The position numbers were made by a program, and so were the translations under genes. The notes under the pieces are model-generated. The model did no database searches. It had not been told where the DNA came from and saw nothing but the letters and a program-made list of their open reading frames with translations. A stretch of 64,000 nucleotides of DNA from Stachybotrys elegans (Eukaryota > Ascomycota > Sordariomycetes > Hypocreales > Stachybotryaceae): assembly GCA_020746835.1 (NCBI GenBank), contig JAGPNK010000015.1, positions 310,001 to 374,000 on the forward strand. The letters run 5' to 3'. Below are positions 9,539 to 19,612 of the stretch, piece after piece (positions within the stretch are counted from its first letter, which is position 1; every line of letters begins with the position of its first letter).

Positions 9539-12500
9539 ATGGCCACCGCGTCTGAATTGTTCATCGCAGTCCTTGCGACCGCTAGTGTCATCCTGGTGCC
9601 GGTGATCCTTATTCTCAGGAGCCCTGGACAACTGTTGAAGCCGCCGAAGATCGAGAGCTCAACGCTGCGCATTGATGACATCCCAGCTGATCACACTGGT
9701 AACCAATACCGCAGCCCGAAGTCTATTGTCGAGCAGAATCTGGTCCTGCGGAGAGATGCTAATACTTTGACACCGAAGGCCAAAAAGAGCCTGACGCTGC
9801 GCATCGATGACATCCCAGCCGATGACATCGATAGCCTGGATCGCAACCTGAAGTCTATTCTCGAGAAGGTTCTGGACCTGGAGAGAGATTCCGATACCAT
9901 AGTCCGTCGCTCTTTGGTACCATTTGGCAAGAAAAACCTCTGTGCTACTATCTCGATCATCACATCGCTCTCCGCAGACGACCTCTCCGCTCGACTGCAC
10001 CAAGCTGGGAGCGACCACCCGTACAAATACACCTGCAAATTTGAGGGGATCACACCGCTCTACGAGGACAAGAACCATGTAGAAGTCGAGTAAGCCTGGC
10101 CCTCGCCGACCTTTCTTTCCTGTGCTGACTCCTCCAGCATCATCGCGGTACCCCGTCTCGGAAGCCATGCACTCGGTTCCTGGAAATCACCAAACAGCGA
10201 CGATGTCTGGCTGCGCGACTTTCTGCACGAGGATGTGCCTAACATTCGAGTGCTTCTCTACGGCTACGACACCACGCTACCCGGAAGCCTCTCGAAACAG
10301 TCCATAAAGGACTTGGGCGGCGCATTATTGGAACGCCTCATTGCCTTTCGGGCGAGAGATGGCGTATGTGGTTCCCGGTCCTGTCTGGCTTAGGCTAACC
10401 CTCCTAGACCTCTTACCGTCCTATCATCTTCATCGGCCACAGCCTCGGCGGCCTGCTGATTAAAGAAGTAAGAAGTCGCACTATCCCCAGCGACACGGTG
10501 GCTAACCGCTGTAGGCACTTATTCAAGCTCGCAGGCCAAGTAATGAGGCGAACTCTGACCTGTCCAAAGCCTGTTTTGCAATGCTTTTCTTCGGCGTGCC
10601 AAACCTCGGGCTGCGAAACGACCAGTTGAAGACACTTGTCCGAGGCCAGCCAAACGAAGCCTTGATTCGCGACCTGCTCGTCGACGGCGACTTTGAAGCA
10701 TCAAATTTCCTGAAGAGACTTGCCGACCAGTTTTCTGAAAGCTGCAAAGGCTATTACCGAGTGGTGTCTTTCTTTGAGCGTAGGCACAGCCAAACACTAA
10801 GGGTAAGTTTGCCCGTCGGAGACGCGAGAGTTGAGCCTGATCATTGTCCCATAGGAGCAAGACGGCAAATGGAGCAAAACCGGGGCCCCTTCTTTGTTAG
10901 TTACAGAGAAGTCTGCTACTAGTACAGGCTTGGTCGCCGTGGCGGACCAAGACAATATCTCCCTCGATAGAGACCATTCGGGGCTTGTCAAGTATGGGTC
11001 TAAGAACCAGGGCGACTACACCGTCGTCGCCGAAAGACTCAGGAGACTCACCGATGAAGCGAAGCGGGAGGTGGTGAGACGATTTGCCGAGCATAGTACG
11101 TAGCTTTTGATCATCCTAGGAATCTCATCTGATTATAGCCCAGACCTCTACCAGCCCCCGTCAGACATAACAGAAGCCTGTCTGGAAGCCTGTCTGAAAT
11201 CACTGGCCTTTGAGGACATGGATGGCCGGCAAGCCAACATCGACTATGCTGCCGACGGCACATGCAAATGGCTTCTTGAACATGAAATCCTGATCGAATG
11301 GACCCGTCAGGATCGAGGCCTTCTGTGGATCAAGGGAAAACCTGGATCTGGCAAGTCAACGCTGATGAAGTATGCCCGCGATGCCATACCTTCGCTTTAC
11401 GGAACCGACGCGCTCGCATTTTCCTTCTTTTTCCATGGCCGCGGCCATGAACTGCAGAGAAATCCACTTGGTCTCTTCCGATCTCTCCTACATCAGATAC
11501 TCAAGCGTGTCCCTGGCGCTGTGCCTGACCTGATTAACTATTTTGAGGATAAACAGACAACCGAGGGCGAGTGTGGAAAGAAGTGGCAGTGGTATCTGCA
11601 GCCGTTGCAGACCATCCTCAAATCGTCGATTCCAAGGATCCTAAGGAGGTTTCCCGTCATCCTCTTCATCGACGCGCTCAATGAGTGCGGAGAGCAACCT
11701 GCTGTCGAACTGATCGAATACCTCAAGCATTTGCGTTCAAGTCTCCCACCTATGGACTCTCGGTTCGGCATCTTCTTCTCCTGCCGCCACTATCCCATCC
11801 TGGAACTGGGCGATGGGTTGACGATACTGCTTGATACAGAGAACAACGTGGATATCACCACGTATGTTCATGACCGCTTCTCTGCGGATCCCGACTACCA
11901 TATCGAACGTCTAATATCGGGCCGCGCCCAAGGCATTTTCATGTGGGCTCACTTGGTTGTGGAACGCGTGCTACGGATGAAGCGCAGGAAGGAACCAAGA
12001 GTCCGGATCGAAGCCGAGATTATGCAAACGCCTCAACGTTTGAACGACCTATACCATGGGCTCATTCAAAGTGTGGAGAGTCGCTCAGTCACCTTGAGAT
12101 TGATGGAATGGATTTGTTTCTCCATGCGGCCTTTGACATTGAAAGAACTGCAATGGGCCATGGCGGTTGACCCGAACCAGACATATAAATCGCTCGACGA
12201 ATGCCAAGGCTCGGAAGATTTCATCCATGATGGCGACTTAGATACGAGAATCATGGTCCTCAGCTGTGGTCTTGCAGAGATTGTCCCGTCCTACTATGGA
12301 GATTCCTGCGTCGTTCAGTTCATCCATCAATCAGTCAAGGACTTTTTGGTCAATGGCGGATTGTTGGCTCTGGACGGCGCCACGAAAGTCGCCGACCTGG
12401 TAGTCCCCGCTGCCCATTGCCGTCTATCCCGAGCTTGTCTCTACTATTTTAAGTTGGCTGCGCATTCACATGCCAAAACATTCACTTGGAGGGATACGAA

Positions 12501-13494
12501 AAGGTTCCCTTTGGTTCACTATGCGACAGCATCATGGCTATCCCACGTGCAATTGGGTGGACCTGCAGAGACATCCCCAAGCGGTCTTCTAGATCTGCTT
12601 GGATGGCCACAAGAATCACTGATCGAGTTATTGATGCACACACCCGATGACATGGGTTTCCGCAATGGCGGCCGTCTGCCAAGCGGACTTAAGCTTATAC
12701 ATGTCATATCGATATTCGGGTTGGCGGAACTATTACCATGCCTGCTACAAGAATGTGGTGAAAGCGGCGCTTATTTGAACGTGCAAGATGGCTGGGGTAA
12801 ATCACCACTGTTATGGGCCACTGAGAAGGGACATCATACTGTAGTCAAGATGCTTCTTGATATTGGTGAGGTTAATGTTAATGCAAGACATTTCATGACT
12901 TACCAGACACCGCTCTCGTTGGCTGCCAAGCATGGGCATACAGCGGTGGTCCAGATGCTTCTTGAAACGGGCAAGGTTGATGTTAACGTACAAGATCACT
13001 CTGGCCAGACACCGCTCTCGTTGGCTGCCACGCATGGGCATACAGCGGTGGTCAAGATGCTCCTTGAAACAGACAAGGTCAATGTTGACGCTAAAGATAA
13101 TTTTGGCTTGACACCGCTCTCGTGGGCTACCAAGCATGGGCATAAGGCGGTGGTCCAGATGCTTCTTGAAACAGGCAAGGTTGATGTTGACGTACAAGAC
13201 GATTATGGCCTGACACCTCTCGTGTGGGCCGTCTGGGAGGGACATGATACTGTGGTTGAGCTTCTTCTTGGCATAGGTAAAGTCGATGTTGACCGGAGAG
13301 ACAGGTATGGCCGATCGCCACTCTTATTAGCCATTGAAAATGAACGCGAGGCGATAGTTAATCTTCTCCTTGCCACAGGCAAGGTCGGTATCCCTGCGGA
13401 AGATTCATGTGGTCTGACTGCATCTTACTTGGCGGACTTTAATCATCATGTGGGAATTCCTGATCCTGTGCCCTACAAGAATAGACATCAGTGA
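9539..13494 (+). CDS. NLR-like STAND protein: hydrolase-NACHT-ankyrin
   Basis: Model of 1241 residues: 9539..10089, 10138..10363, 10408..10467, 10515..10802, 10855..11099, 11139..13494; total length is divisible by three. All introns are 39-52 nt. The last (11100..11138) has a weak GTAGCT donor and removes an in-frame TAG. Order: a membrane span (residues 4-24); a duplicated LRIDDIPAD segment; a SERAC1/lipase-like alpha/beta hydrolase with the GHSLGG nucleophile elbow (about 269-274); NACHT with P-loop GKPGSGKST (about 523) and Walker B VILFIDALNEC; then ankyrin repeats from about 1000. Fungal NLRs of this architecture act in non-self recognition and programmed cell death. The hydrolase is the likely effector and the ankyrins the likely sensor, by family analogy. 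Confidence 0.88.
9662..9900 (+). repeat. In-frame tandem duplication in NLR exon 1
   Basis: Two related copies of about 105 bases, offset by exactly 132 bases (44 codons). The first starts ACGCTGCGCATTGATGACAT at 9662 and the second at 9794. Each encodes an LRIDDIPAD-type segment. The second continues into the full domain; the first is cut short. Confidence 0.75.
12805..13330 (+). repeat. Ankyrin repeat array, 102-bp units
   Basis: Five to six ankyrin units in the NLR C-terminus. The ACACCGCTCTCGT block recurs at 12909, 13011, 13113 and (as ACCTCTCGT) 13215, exactly 102 bases (34 codons) apart. Core units are nearly identical at DNA level (GGGCATACAGCGGTGGTC), indicating recent expansion or homogenisation. 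Confidence 0.85.
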
Positions 13495-14370
13495 CTTCAA
13501 GGAGGTCCCCCCTGACGATAAAGGTGATGTCAAATCAATGGATGGCACTTTGTACAAGAATCCGCGCTTGTGGCTGTCATGCGATGTGAAAGTGTCCCAG
13601 CCACTGTCATAGGTCGGAAGCTTCCATTATGGCTTCCGCGAGTGATATACTGCAGTAAAAATAAGAAGGAATAAAGTATGGCCTACCTTCTCCGACATCT
13701 ATGCATGAATGCCACGGCATACCGGCGATCTAGGAAGTGCGGCGCAATCCCTCCCAAGGTACATCCTCTCTGGAGTGTGTCATTCAGCTTTATGGTGCGA
13801 TGATTCCATCATGTTAGTGCCCTTGAATATTGTTCCCGTGTGGTTCTAGCTGTGTATATGCTGGCCCATCTAGTTTAGGGGCTGCGATTACCAATATACA
13901 CGCAGAACTCCAACTTTAGAGAAAAGAAGTAGATTAATACAGGCAGTGAAGAGATGGAGGGTAATCAGGAGGAAAGTGATATCTCGAACTGATAAGGACT
14001 ATTTGAGAGTTTAAAAGGTGAATCAAGCGTTGGAGAGGTGCTTGGCAAGTTTAGGCCAGAAGCTACGCACCTTGGAAACGATGTTTGGGTTACTTGGATT
14101 GATGCTCTTTAAAAATTCACCGCTCAACAAGTAGAAATGGCACTAAATGGAAGCTGGAATTTGAATGAAACAGGCTCGGTTAAAAAATATCGCGATATGC
14201 TGCTGCCTTGTAATTGATCCGTAGCGAAGAAAAGCGACATCAATTGAAAGGCCCGGCGACTAGCATAATCCATTGGTACAAGCTATCAAAGTGGAAGAGT
14301 CCACAGCCTAGACTAGCATTGAGGGAAATAGAGCCCTTCGAACTCGAGCCAGAGACCTAGATTGCTCTGT
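13495..14370. other. Intergenic with out-of-frame NLR tail
   Basis: The first about 130 bases hold an open frame, one base off the annotated NLR end, that resembles 20860-21060 (see findings). The rest is AT-leaning, without recognisable genes, and lies between two convergent 3' ends. Confidence 0.4.
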
Positions 14371-15315
14371 TCAACGGTTCATATTGACCAAAGTCAGAAA
14401 CTCCTTGCGTGTCTCGGGTCTCTGCTCAAAGCAGCCAATCATGCAGCTAGTCACCGTGGTACTACTTGTCTTCTGCACGCCGCGCATAGCCATACACAAG
14501 TGCTTTGACTCCATCACAACAGCCACGCCTTGGGGCTGCAGGACCTCATAGACGACATCTGCGACGCATTTTGTGAGCCGTTCTTGAACCTGCAACCGAC
14601 GACCGAACATTTCGGCGATGCGAGCTAGCTTAGAGAGGCCTATGACGTTGTTTTGGGGGATATAGCCAATGTGCATCATGCCTGTGAAGGGGACCAGATG
14701 ATGCTCGCACAAGGAGTATATCTCAATGTCCTTGACGATGACCATCTCATTATGATGCTCGTGAAAGATCGCCCCATTGACAATGTCCAAGACATTCTGT
14801 TCATACCCCTTCGTGAGATCCATCATCGCTCTCGCGTACCGTTCCGGCGTTGCGAGCAGCCCCTCTCGATCCGGATTCTCCCCAACGCACTCGAGCATAG
14901 TTCGGACAGCTCCCTGGAGACGCTCCAACCTCGCGGCTGCGGCTTCACGGCATTCTCCGAGTCGATCACGCGTACCATCGCCTGGTCGGCTAAGCCCATC
15001 GCAATCGATGGCAGGGCTATGAGACTCTACCGGCGGTCTTGGGTACGTGGTGTTGTCTTCCACGCCGTTACTGTCGCTGTCACTATTGGAAGGTGCGGTC
15101 CTTTTGTAATCTTCTCGAGTCGTACGGCACTTCCTCTCCCTGTTCCGGCGACGATTGTTGGTTGGAACCTTGGCCGGCTCGTCATTACCGTCACGACTTG
15201 ACTTGCTTCTGTTCGATCGACGGAGCGCAATTTGGCCAGCAAGCAGACACTTTCCCGCGCCACCTTCGGATGAGTCGGTTGCATCTCGCGACCCTACTGG
15301 ATGGGCTTGTAGCAT
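14371..15315 (-). CDS. GTP cyclohydrolase I
   Basis: 314 residues, single exon. It converts GTP to 7,8-dihydroneopterin triphosphate, the first step to folate, tetrahydrobiopterin and other pterins (EC 3.5.4.16). Residues 1-105 are low-complexity and Ser/Arg-rich. The catalytic domain follows, with GENPDREGLLATPERYA, the zinc/catalytic block SLCEHHLVPFTG, a GYIPQNNVIGLSKLARI stretch, and GVAVVMESKHLCMAMRGVQK near the end. It is complete and all key residues appear present. The start at 15315 is the first ATG of the open frame. It is divergent from the fusion gene at 15941, with a 625-base shared 5' region. It could be the housekeeping enzyme or a dedicated paralogue; only the rest of the genome can tell. 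Confidence 0.93.
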   Translation of the reverse strand: MLQAHPVGSRDATDSSEGGAGKCLLAGQIALRRSNRSKSSRDGNDEPAKVPTNNRRRNRERKCRTTREDYKRTAPSNSDSDSNGVEDNTTYPRPPVESHSPAIDCDGLSRPGDGTRDRLGECREAAAARLERLQGAVRTMLECVGENPDREGLLATPERYARAMMDLTKGYEQNVLDIVNGAIFHEHHNEMVIVKDIEIYSLCEHHLVPFTGMMHIGYIPQNNVIGLSKLARIAEMFGRRLQVQERLTKCVADVVYEVLQPQGVAVVMESKHLCMAMRGVQKTSSTTVTSCMIGCFEQRPETRKEFLTLVNMNR

Positions 15316-15940
15316 GACTACCGACAACAATGAATATTTCGAGCTCGGATATGCCTCTGGGAGGTTTTTAAACTGGAGGGACGATGTAACCTAAAGTTGA
15401 TAATCAGTATTTGGTTGAGTTATCCTAGAGGATGCAATGCATGGATTTCGAGGGCTGCATACTACTCTGACGGGTCGAATGGAAGTTCGTCCACAGCTGG
15501 ATCGCATCCAGGTATAATGTAACTCGCGAGCTGTGCTTCCTTGTACAGGCCTCGTAAAGTTAAGCTTTTGCGTTAAAGCTGCCAAATCTGCAGGTAATTT
15601 CAGATGTGGCTATCGACACCCAAATTTTGTAGATAGCGTCACAACGAGCTTCGCTCTCGACCTTCGGAGGGGGAAAAAAAAAAAACCCCATTAATATCTG
15701 ACGAAGGCGAGATGAGGGATATTTCGGATAAAGCTCTGGGTATTTGGCCGTCTGCAACGTTGCAGGATGGAACGTTGACAGAAGCTGGAGGCCTACCAAC
15801 CAACATCTCTGATGCAGGAGGCCCGCCACTTATCAGCTGTCAGCAACCGACAGCCATCTCTTAGCATTCACATATTAGGAACGGCCGTCCTTTCCATATT
15901 TTGCCTAAGCCAGATTTCGGAAACACGCCTATACGGAAAC
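15316..15940. promoter_or_regulatory. Shared divergent promoter region
   Basis: 625 bases between the starts of the GTP cyclohydrolase gene and the four-domain gene. It contains a GGGGG-A12-CCCC tract around 15667-15687. No specific factor site could be identified with confidence. An in-frame ATG at 15812 would extend the fusion protein, but its 43 extra residues look like leader sequence. Confidence 0.45.
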
Positions 15941-18900
15941 ATGGCCGCTCTCATGACTCTCGACACTCTCAGGGCGGCCCTGAAGGCCGCAGCCACGACG
16001 ACGACGACATTTACGCCGACTCAACCATTATCTGACACTCAGTACAAAGCTGGCTTTGATGTATTCATCCAAGGCATAGGCTGGGCTACCTATAAAGATT
16101 TCGTCATCCCAAAGCTACGTGAGCTGCTGAGCCCGCTCTTCGACTCTTGCTCTCACATCGCGGTGCTCGAGATTGGACCCGGTCCGAAGAGTGTGCTTGA
16201 GCATCTTCCCATGTCTATGAGACATAGGATCACGAAATACTCGGCTTTCGAGCCCAATGAGTTGTTTGCTGCCTCATTGGAACAGACCCTCTGGGCGACC
16301 GGAGGCCCCAAGAAGAGCCTACCTCGTCTCAGAAGCCCGCCTGACATTCATAGAGAGCCTTTCACTCTGCAAAGCGGGATTCAGGACGACCAAAATAGCG
16401 AAAATGAGAAATTCAATGTCATTCTCTTCTGCCAGAGCATGTACGGTATGACACCGAAACACAGCTTCATCAACCGAGCACTGGAAATGCTCGTTGAACA
16501 ACCCGACAGCGGAAGAGTGGTGGTTTTTCATCGTCACCGGCCTTTGAGTCTCGATGGCCTGGTATGTCATCGAACAGCTTTTTTCCCGAACGGAGTCATC
16601 GGTGTAACAGACAATGACAAAACGCTGGACTGCTTCTCTGCTTTCGCAGCGGGGTTTGTTGTGCAGAACCCGGATGCACATGAGCAGCTTTGTGGGCTGT
16701 GGCGAGGAGTTTGCCGCGCCTTGGGTCGCAAAGCGCCTGGAAACATTCTCCTATTCGGCTCGCCTGTGATGATGCTAGCGTTTTCCCGGCATGCAGCCGC
16801 CTTGTCGAAGCTAGAGACTTGGATTCCATCGGCTGTGAAGCAAAGAGCCATCAAAAACCCGGAGGCTCGGCTCTACCACAATGTAAGAATTGTCAGGCCG
16901 ACCGAAGTTGAACATATCCAGCGGTGCGTTCAATGGGCCGTGAAGCACCAAGTTGGCCTGACTGTTTTCGGTGGCGGCCACAGCGGCCAGTGTCTCTGGC
17001 CCAATGCTGTATCTGTTGATATGGGCGCCTTTGATGAGGTACACGTTATCACCGACGGAGAAGAGGGAGGAAAAGCCCATAAAGGCGCTTTAGTCGTCGC
17101 CGGTGGTGGCTGCAAGACTAGAGACATCATCGGAGCGACCATGGCGGCAGGCCTGACAGTCCCTCTAGGATCGCGCCCAAGCGTAGGCGCTGGGCTATGG
17201 CTACAAGGCGGCATCGGACACCTGGCCCGGATCCACGGGCTTGCTTGCGACGCCATCGTCGGCGCCGTGGTTGTCAGTGTCGACTCCGGCCATATCTTCT
17301 GTATTGGGCAAGTACCGAAACAACATCGCCCAGCGGGCTCCGTGTGCCCGGAAAATGGCGACGATCTACTATGGGCGCTGAGAGGCGCTGGAACGAACTT
17401 TGGCATCGTGGTCAGCGTCACCTTCAAAGCCTTCGCCGCTCCCACATACTCGGTTCGAAACTGGGTTATTCCTCTGCGGGATAGGCCGGAGGCGCAACTC
17501 AAGCTCAAGGAATTTGACGAAATGATCGCGAAGAAGCTCGAATGGGACTGGTCTGCAGACGCATATCTGTATTCCAGCAGTGGCCAGCTGCATCTCGGCG
17601 TAGCGGTGTATGGGGTCTCTGCAACTCAAGCCACCTTCGAATTACCCACACACATCGATTCCATTTTGGGTTCCCAGAGAGTTTCCAAGATTGTGGATGG
17701 CGTCGGTTTGTTCGACGCGGAAATGTACATGTCGGAAATGCACGGCGGGCACGGCGGCGGCAAAACCTCATCTTTCAAGCGCTGTTTGTTCCTGAAACAC
17801 ATCGGCGCCGCGGATATTGCCAACGTGTTGGTGGCAGCATTGGAGAACCGTCCCTCGCCGCTCTGTTATCTTCATCTATTGCAAGGCGGCGGTGCGATTG
17901 TCGACAAAGCACCCGAAGTCACGGCTTTCGGTTGCCGAGACTGGGACTTTGCCTGTGTAATTACCGGAGTCTGGCCCCGCGATCAGGATGGAACGGAATC
18001 CGCGAAAGCTTCTGTAGACTGGGTTTACAGCATCACCAGAGACTTGCTACCCCTGTGTAGCGGAGCGTATGGTGCAGACCTTGGCCCGGATCCTAGAGAC
18101 GCTGTCCTTGCGACCAAGGCCTTTGGGCCAAACCAGTCTCGCCTGGCTCGCCTCAAAGCCTGCTTTGACCCGCACGACATATTGGCGTATGCCTGCCCGC
18201 TCTTGAAAGCCTCTGCAGAGCAGAGTTTTCAGAAGCTCATTATTCTTGTCACCGGCGAGAGCTGTGCCGGCAAAGACTTTTGCGGCCAATTCTGGGCCGA
18301 ACTTTTCAACGCTTGTACCGACAAAACTGTCAGGGCGAGGGCGGTCAGCATCAGCGATAGCACGAAGCGAGAATACGCCGCAGCCACGGGGGCCGATCTG
18401 AATCGTCTGCTTGAAGACCGCAACTACAAAGAGCAACACCGGGCGGCATTGACTGCATATTTTCACGACCAAGTGCGGCAACGGCCTCAGTTGCCCGAGG
18501 AGCATTTTCTCGAGGTGGTGCGTGGTGCCGCGGATGTTGATGTCTTACTCGTGACTGGAATGAGAGACGAAGCGCCTGTTGCGAAGCTGTCGCATTTGGT
18601 GGCGGACAGCAGGTTAATCGAGGTTTATGTCAGGGCCTCTGATGAGACCAGGCAAGCCCGCGGGGGACGAGGAAGTAATGGTGACCAGCAGACGAAGGAA
18701 AAGGAGGTTGTCGATGGCATGTCGTGCCCGCCAGGTCTAGTCTACCAGCCCAGCTTTGTCTTCGATAACGACAAGATGGGGACTCAAGCTGCCAGAACCT
18801 TTGCGGAAGAGTCCCTCCTGCCATTCCTGACCGAGGACCTCCAGCGACTAGCCAGCATGGTCAGGTCCATTCCCAACTTTCCACGCCAAGGCATCGAGTT

Positions 18901-19417
18901 TCGGCATGTGCTCGATGTCGCTCAGCAGAGGGGCGGCTTGTCTTTGTGCACTTCTCTTCTACGAAGCCACTTCAGAGGCGACTGGTCTAAAGTAGATGCG
19001 ATGGCATGCTGCGAGGCGGGTGGCTATGTATTTGCGGCCGCGCTGGCCTTGGAGCTTGATATACCCCTTGCTCTGATTCGGGAAGCTGGCAAGCTCGCTC
19101 CGCCCACCGTGTCCGTCGCAAAACACGCCTCGCATGTGTCATCCTTGGGATCTGATGAGCCAGGAGCGAAGACAATAGAAATGAACAGAAATGTGATCCC
19201 GAGTGAGGCATCGGTGGTTGTTGTGGATGATGTACTCGCTACAGGAAGAACACTTTGTGCTGTGCTGAAGCTATTAGAGAAGGCGGGCGTTAACATTGGA
19301 AACGTCAGCGTGATTGTAGTGGCCGAGTTCCCTATTCATCGAGGAAGGCAAATGTTGCGCTCCTGTGGTTTTGGAGGGGTTTGTGTGCAAAGCCTTTTGG
19401 TATTTAATGGTGTTTGA
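15941..19417 (+). CDS. Methyltransferase / FAD oxidase / kinase / APRT fusion
   Basis: Intronless, 1158 residues, start chosen at AAACATGGCC. Four parts. (1) About 1-300: SAM methyltransferase-like, motif I VLEIGPGPKSVLEHLP, most like the HNMT type. (2) About 310-755: FAD-linked PCMH/berberine-bridge-type oxidase with FGGGHS (the FAD-linking His is usual here) and DLLWALRGAGTNFGIV. (3) About 760-960: P-loop kinase LVTGESCAGKDF, followed by a DLNRLLEDRNYKE stretch typical of animal-type phosphomevalonate kinase. (4) About 970-1158: adenine-phosphoribosyltransferase fold with IPNFPRQGIEFR, IREAGKLAPP and the PRPP loop VVVVDDVLATGRTL. The kinase and APRT parts imply phosphorylation and ribosyl-phosphate chemistry on a base-like substrate; methylation and oxidation would tailor it. 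The pathway is not known to me. Confidence 0.85.
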   Translation: MAALMTLDTLRAALKAAATTTTTFTPTQPLSDTQYKAGFDVFIQGIGWATYKDFVIPKLRELLSPLFDSCSHIAVLEIGPGPKSVLEHLPMSMRHRITKYSAFEPNELFAASLEQTLWATGGPKKSLPRLRSPPDIHREPFTLQSGIQDDQNSENEKFNVILFCQSMYGMTPKHSFINRALEMLVEQPDSGRVVVFHRHRPLSLDGLVCHRTAFFPNGVIGVTDNDKTLDCFSAFAAGFVVQNPDAHEQLCGLWRGVCRALGRKAPGNILLFGSPVMMLAFSRHAAALSKLETWIPSAVKQRAIKNPEARLYHNVRIVRPTEVEHIQRCVQWAVKHQVGLTVFGGGHSGQCLWPNAVSVDMGAFDEVHVITDGEEGGKAHKGALVVAGGGCKTRDIIGATMAAGLTVPLGSRPSVGAGLWLQGGIGHLARIHGLACDAIVGAVVVSVDSGHIFCIGQVPKQHRPAGSVCPENGDDLLWALRGAGTNFGIVVSVTFKAFAAPTYSVRNWVIPLRDRPEAQLKLKEFDEMIAKKLEWDWSADAYLYSSSGQLHLGVAVYGVSATQATFELPTHIDSILGSQRVSKIVDGVGLFDAEMYMSEMHGGHGGGKTSSFKRCLFLKHIGAADIANVLVAALENRPSPLCYLHLLQGGGAIVDKAPEVTAFGCRDWDFACVITGVWPRDQDGTESAKASVDWVYSITRDLLPLCSGAYGADLGPDPRDAVLATKAFGPNQSRLARLKACFDPHDILAYACPLLKASAEQSFQKLIILVTGESCAGKDFCGQFWAELFNACTDKTVRARAVSISDSTKREYAAATGADLNRLLEDRNYKEQHRAALTAYFHDQVRQRPQLPEEHFLEVVRGAADVDVLLVTGMRDEAPVAKLSHLVADSRLIEVYVRASDETRQARGGRGSNGDQQTKEKEVVDGMSCPPGLVYQPSFVFDNDKMGTQAARTFAEESLLPFLTEDLQRLASMVRSIPNFPRQGIEFRHVLDVAQQRGGLSLCTSLLRSHFRGDWSKVDAMACCEAGGYVFAAALALELDIPLALIREAGKLAPPTVSVAKHASHVSSLGSDEPGAKTIEMNRNVIPSEASVVVVDDVLATGRTLCAVLKLLEKAGVNIGNVSVIVVAEFPIHRGRQMLRSCGFGGVCVQSLLVFNGV

Positions 19418-19612
19418 GCAGAATGGGGTGGATGCCCAGCAACGTCAAATGCGCTCAATCTGGGAGGCGTATTAGATTTAATGCTCTAGCTTACTATACG
19501 AAACTCTCATGATCCATGGTAGTCTTCTTACCCATTGGGAATTCGAGAGGCACAGCGCCGCACACGGTTGTCGCGTACCGGATACATGGAGACGAGCCAT
19601 CCTTGGATAGCA

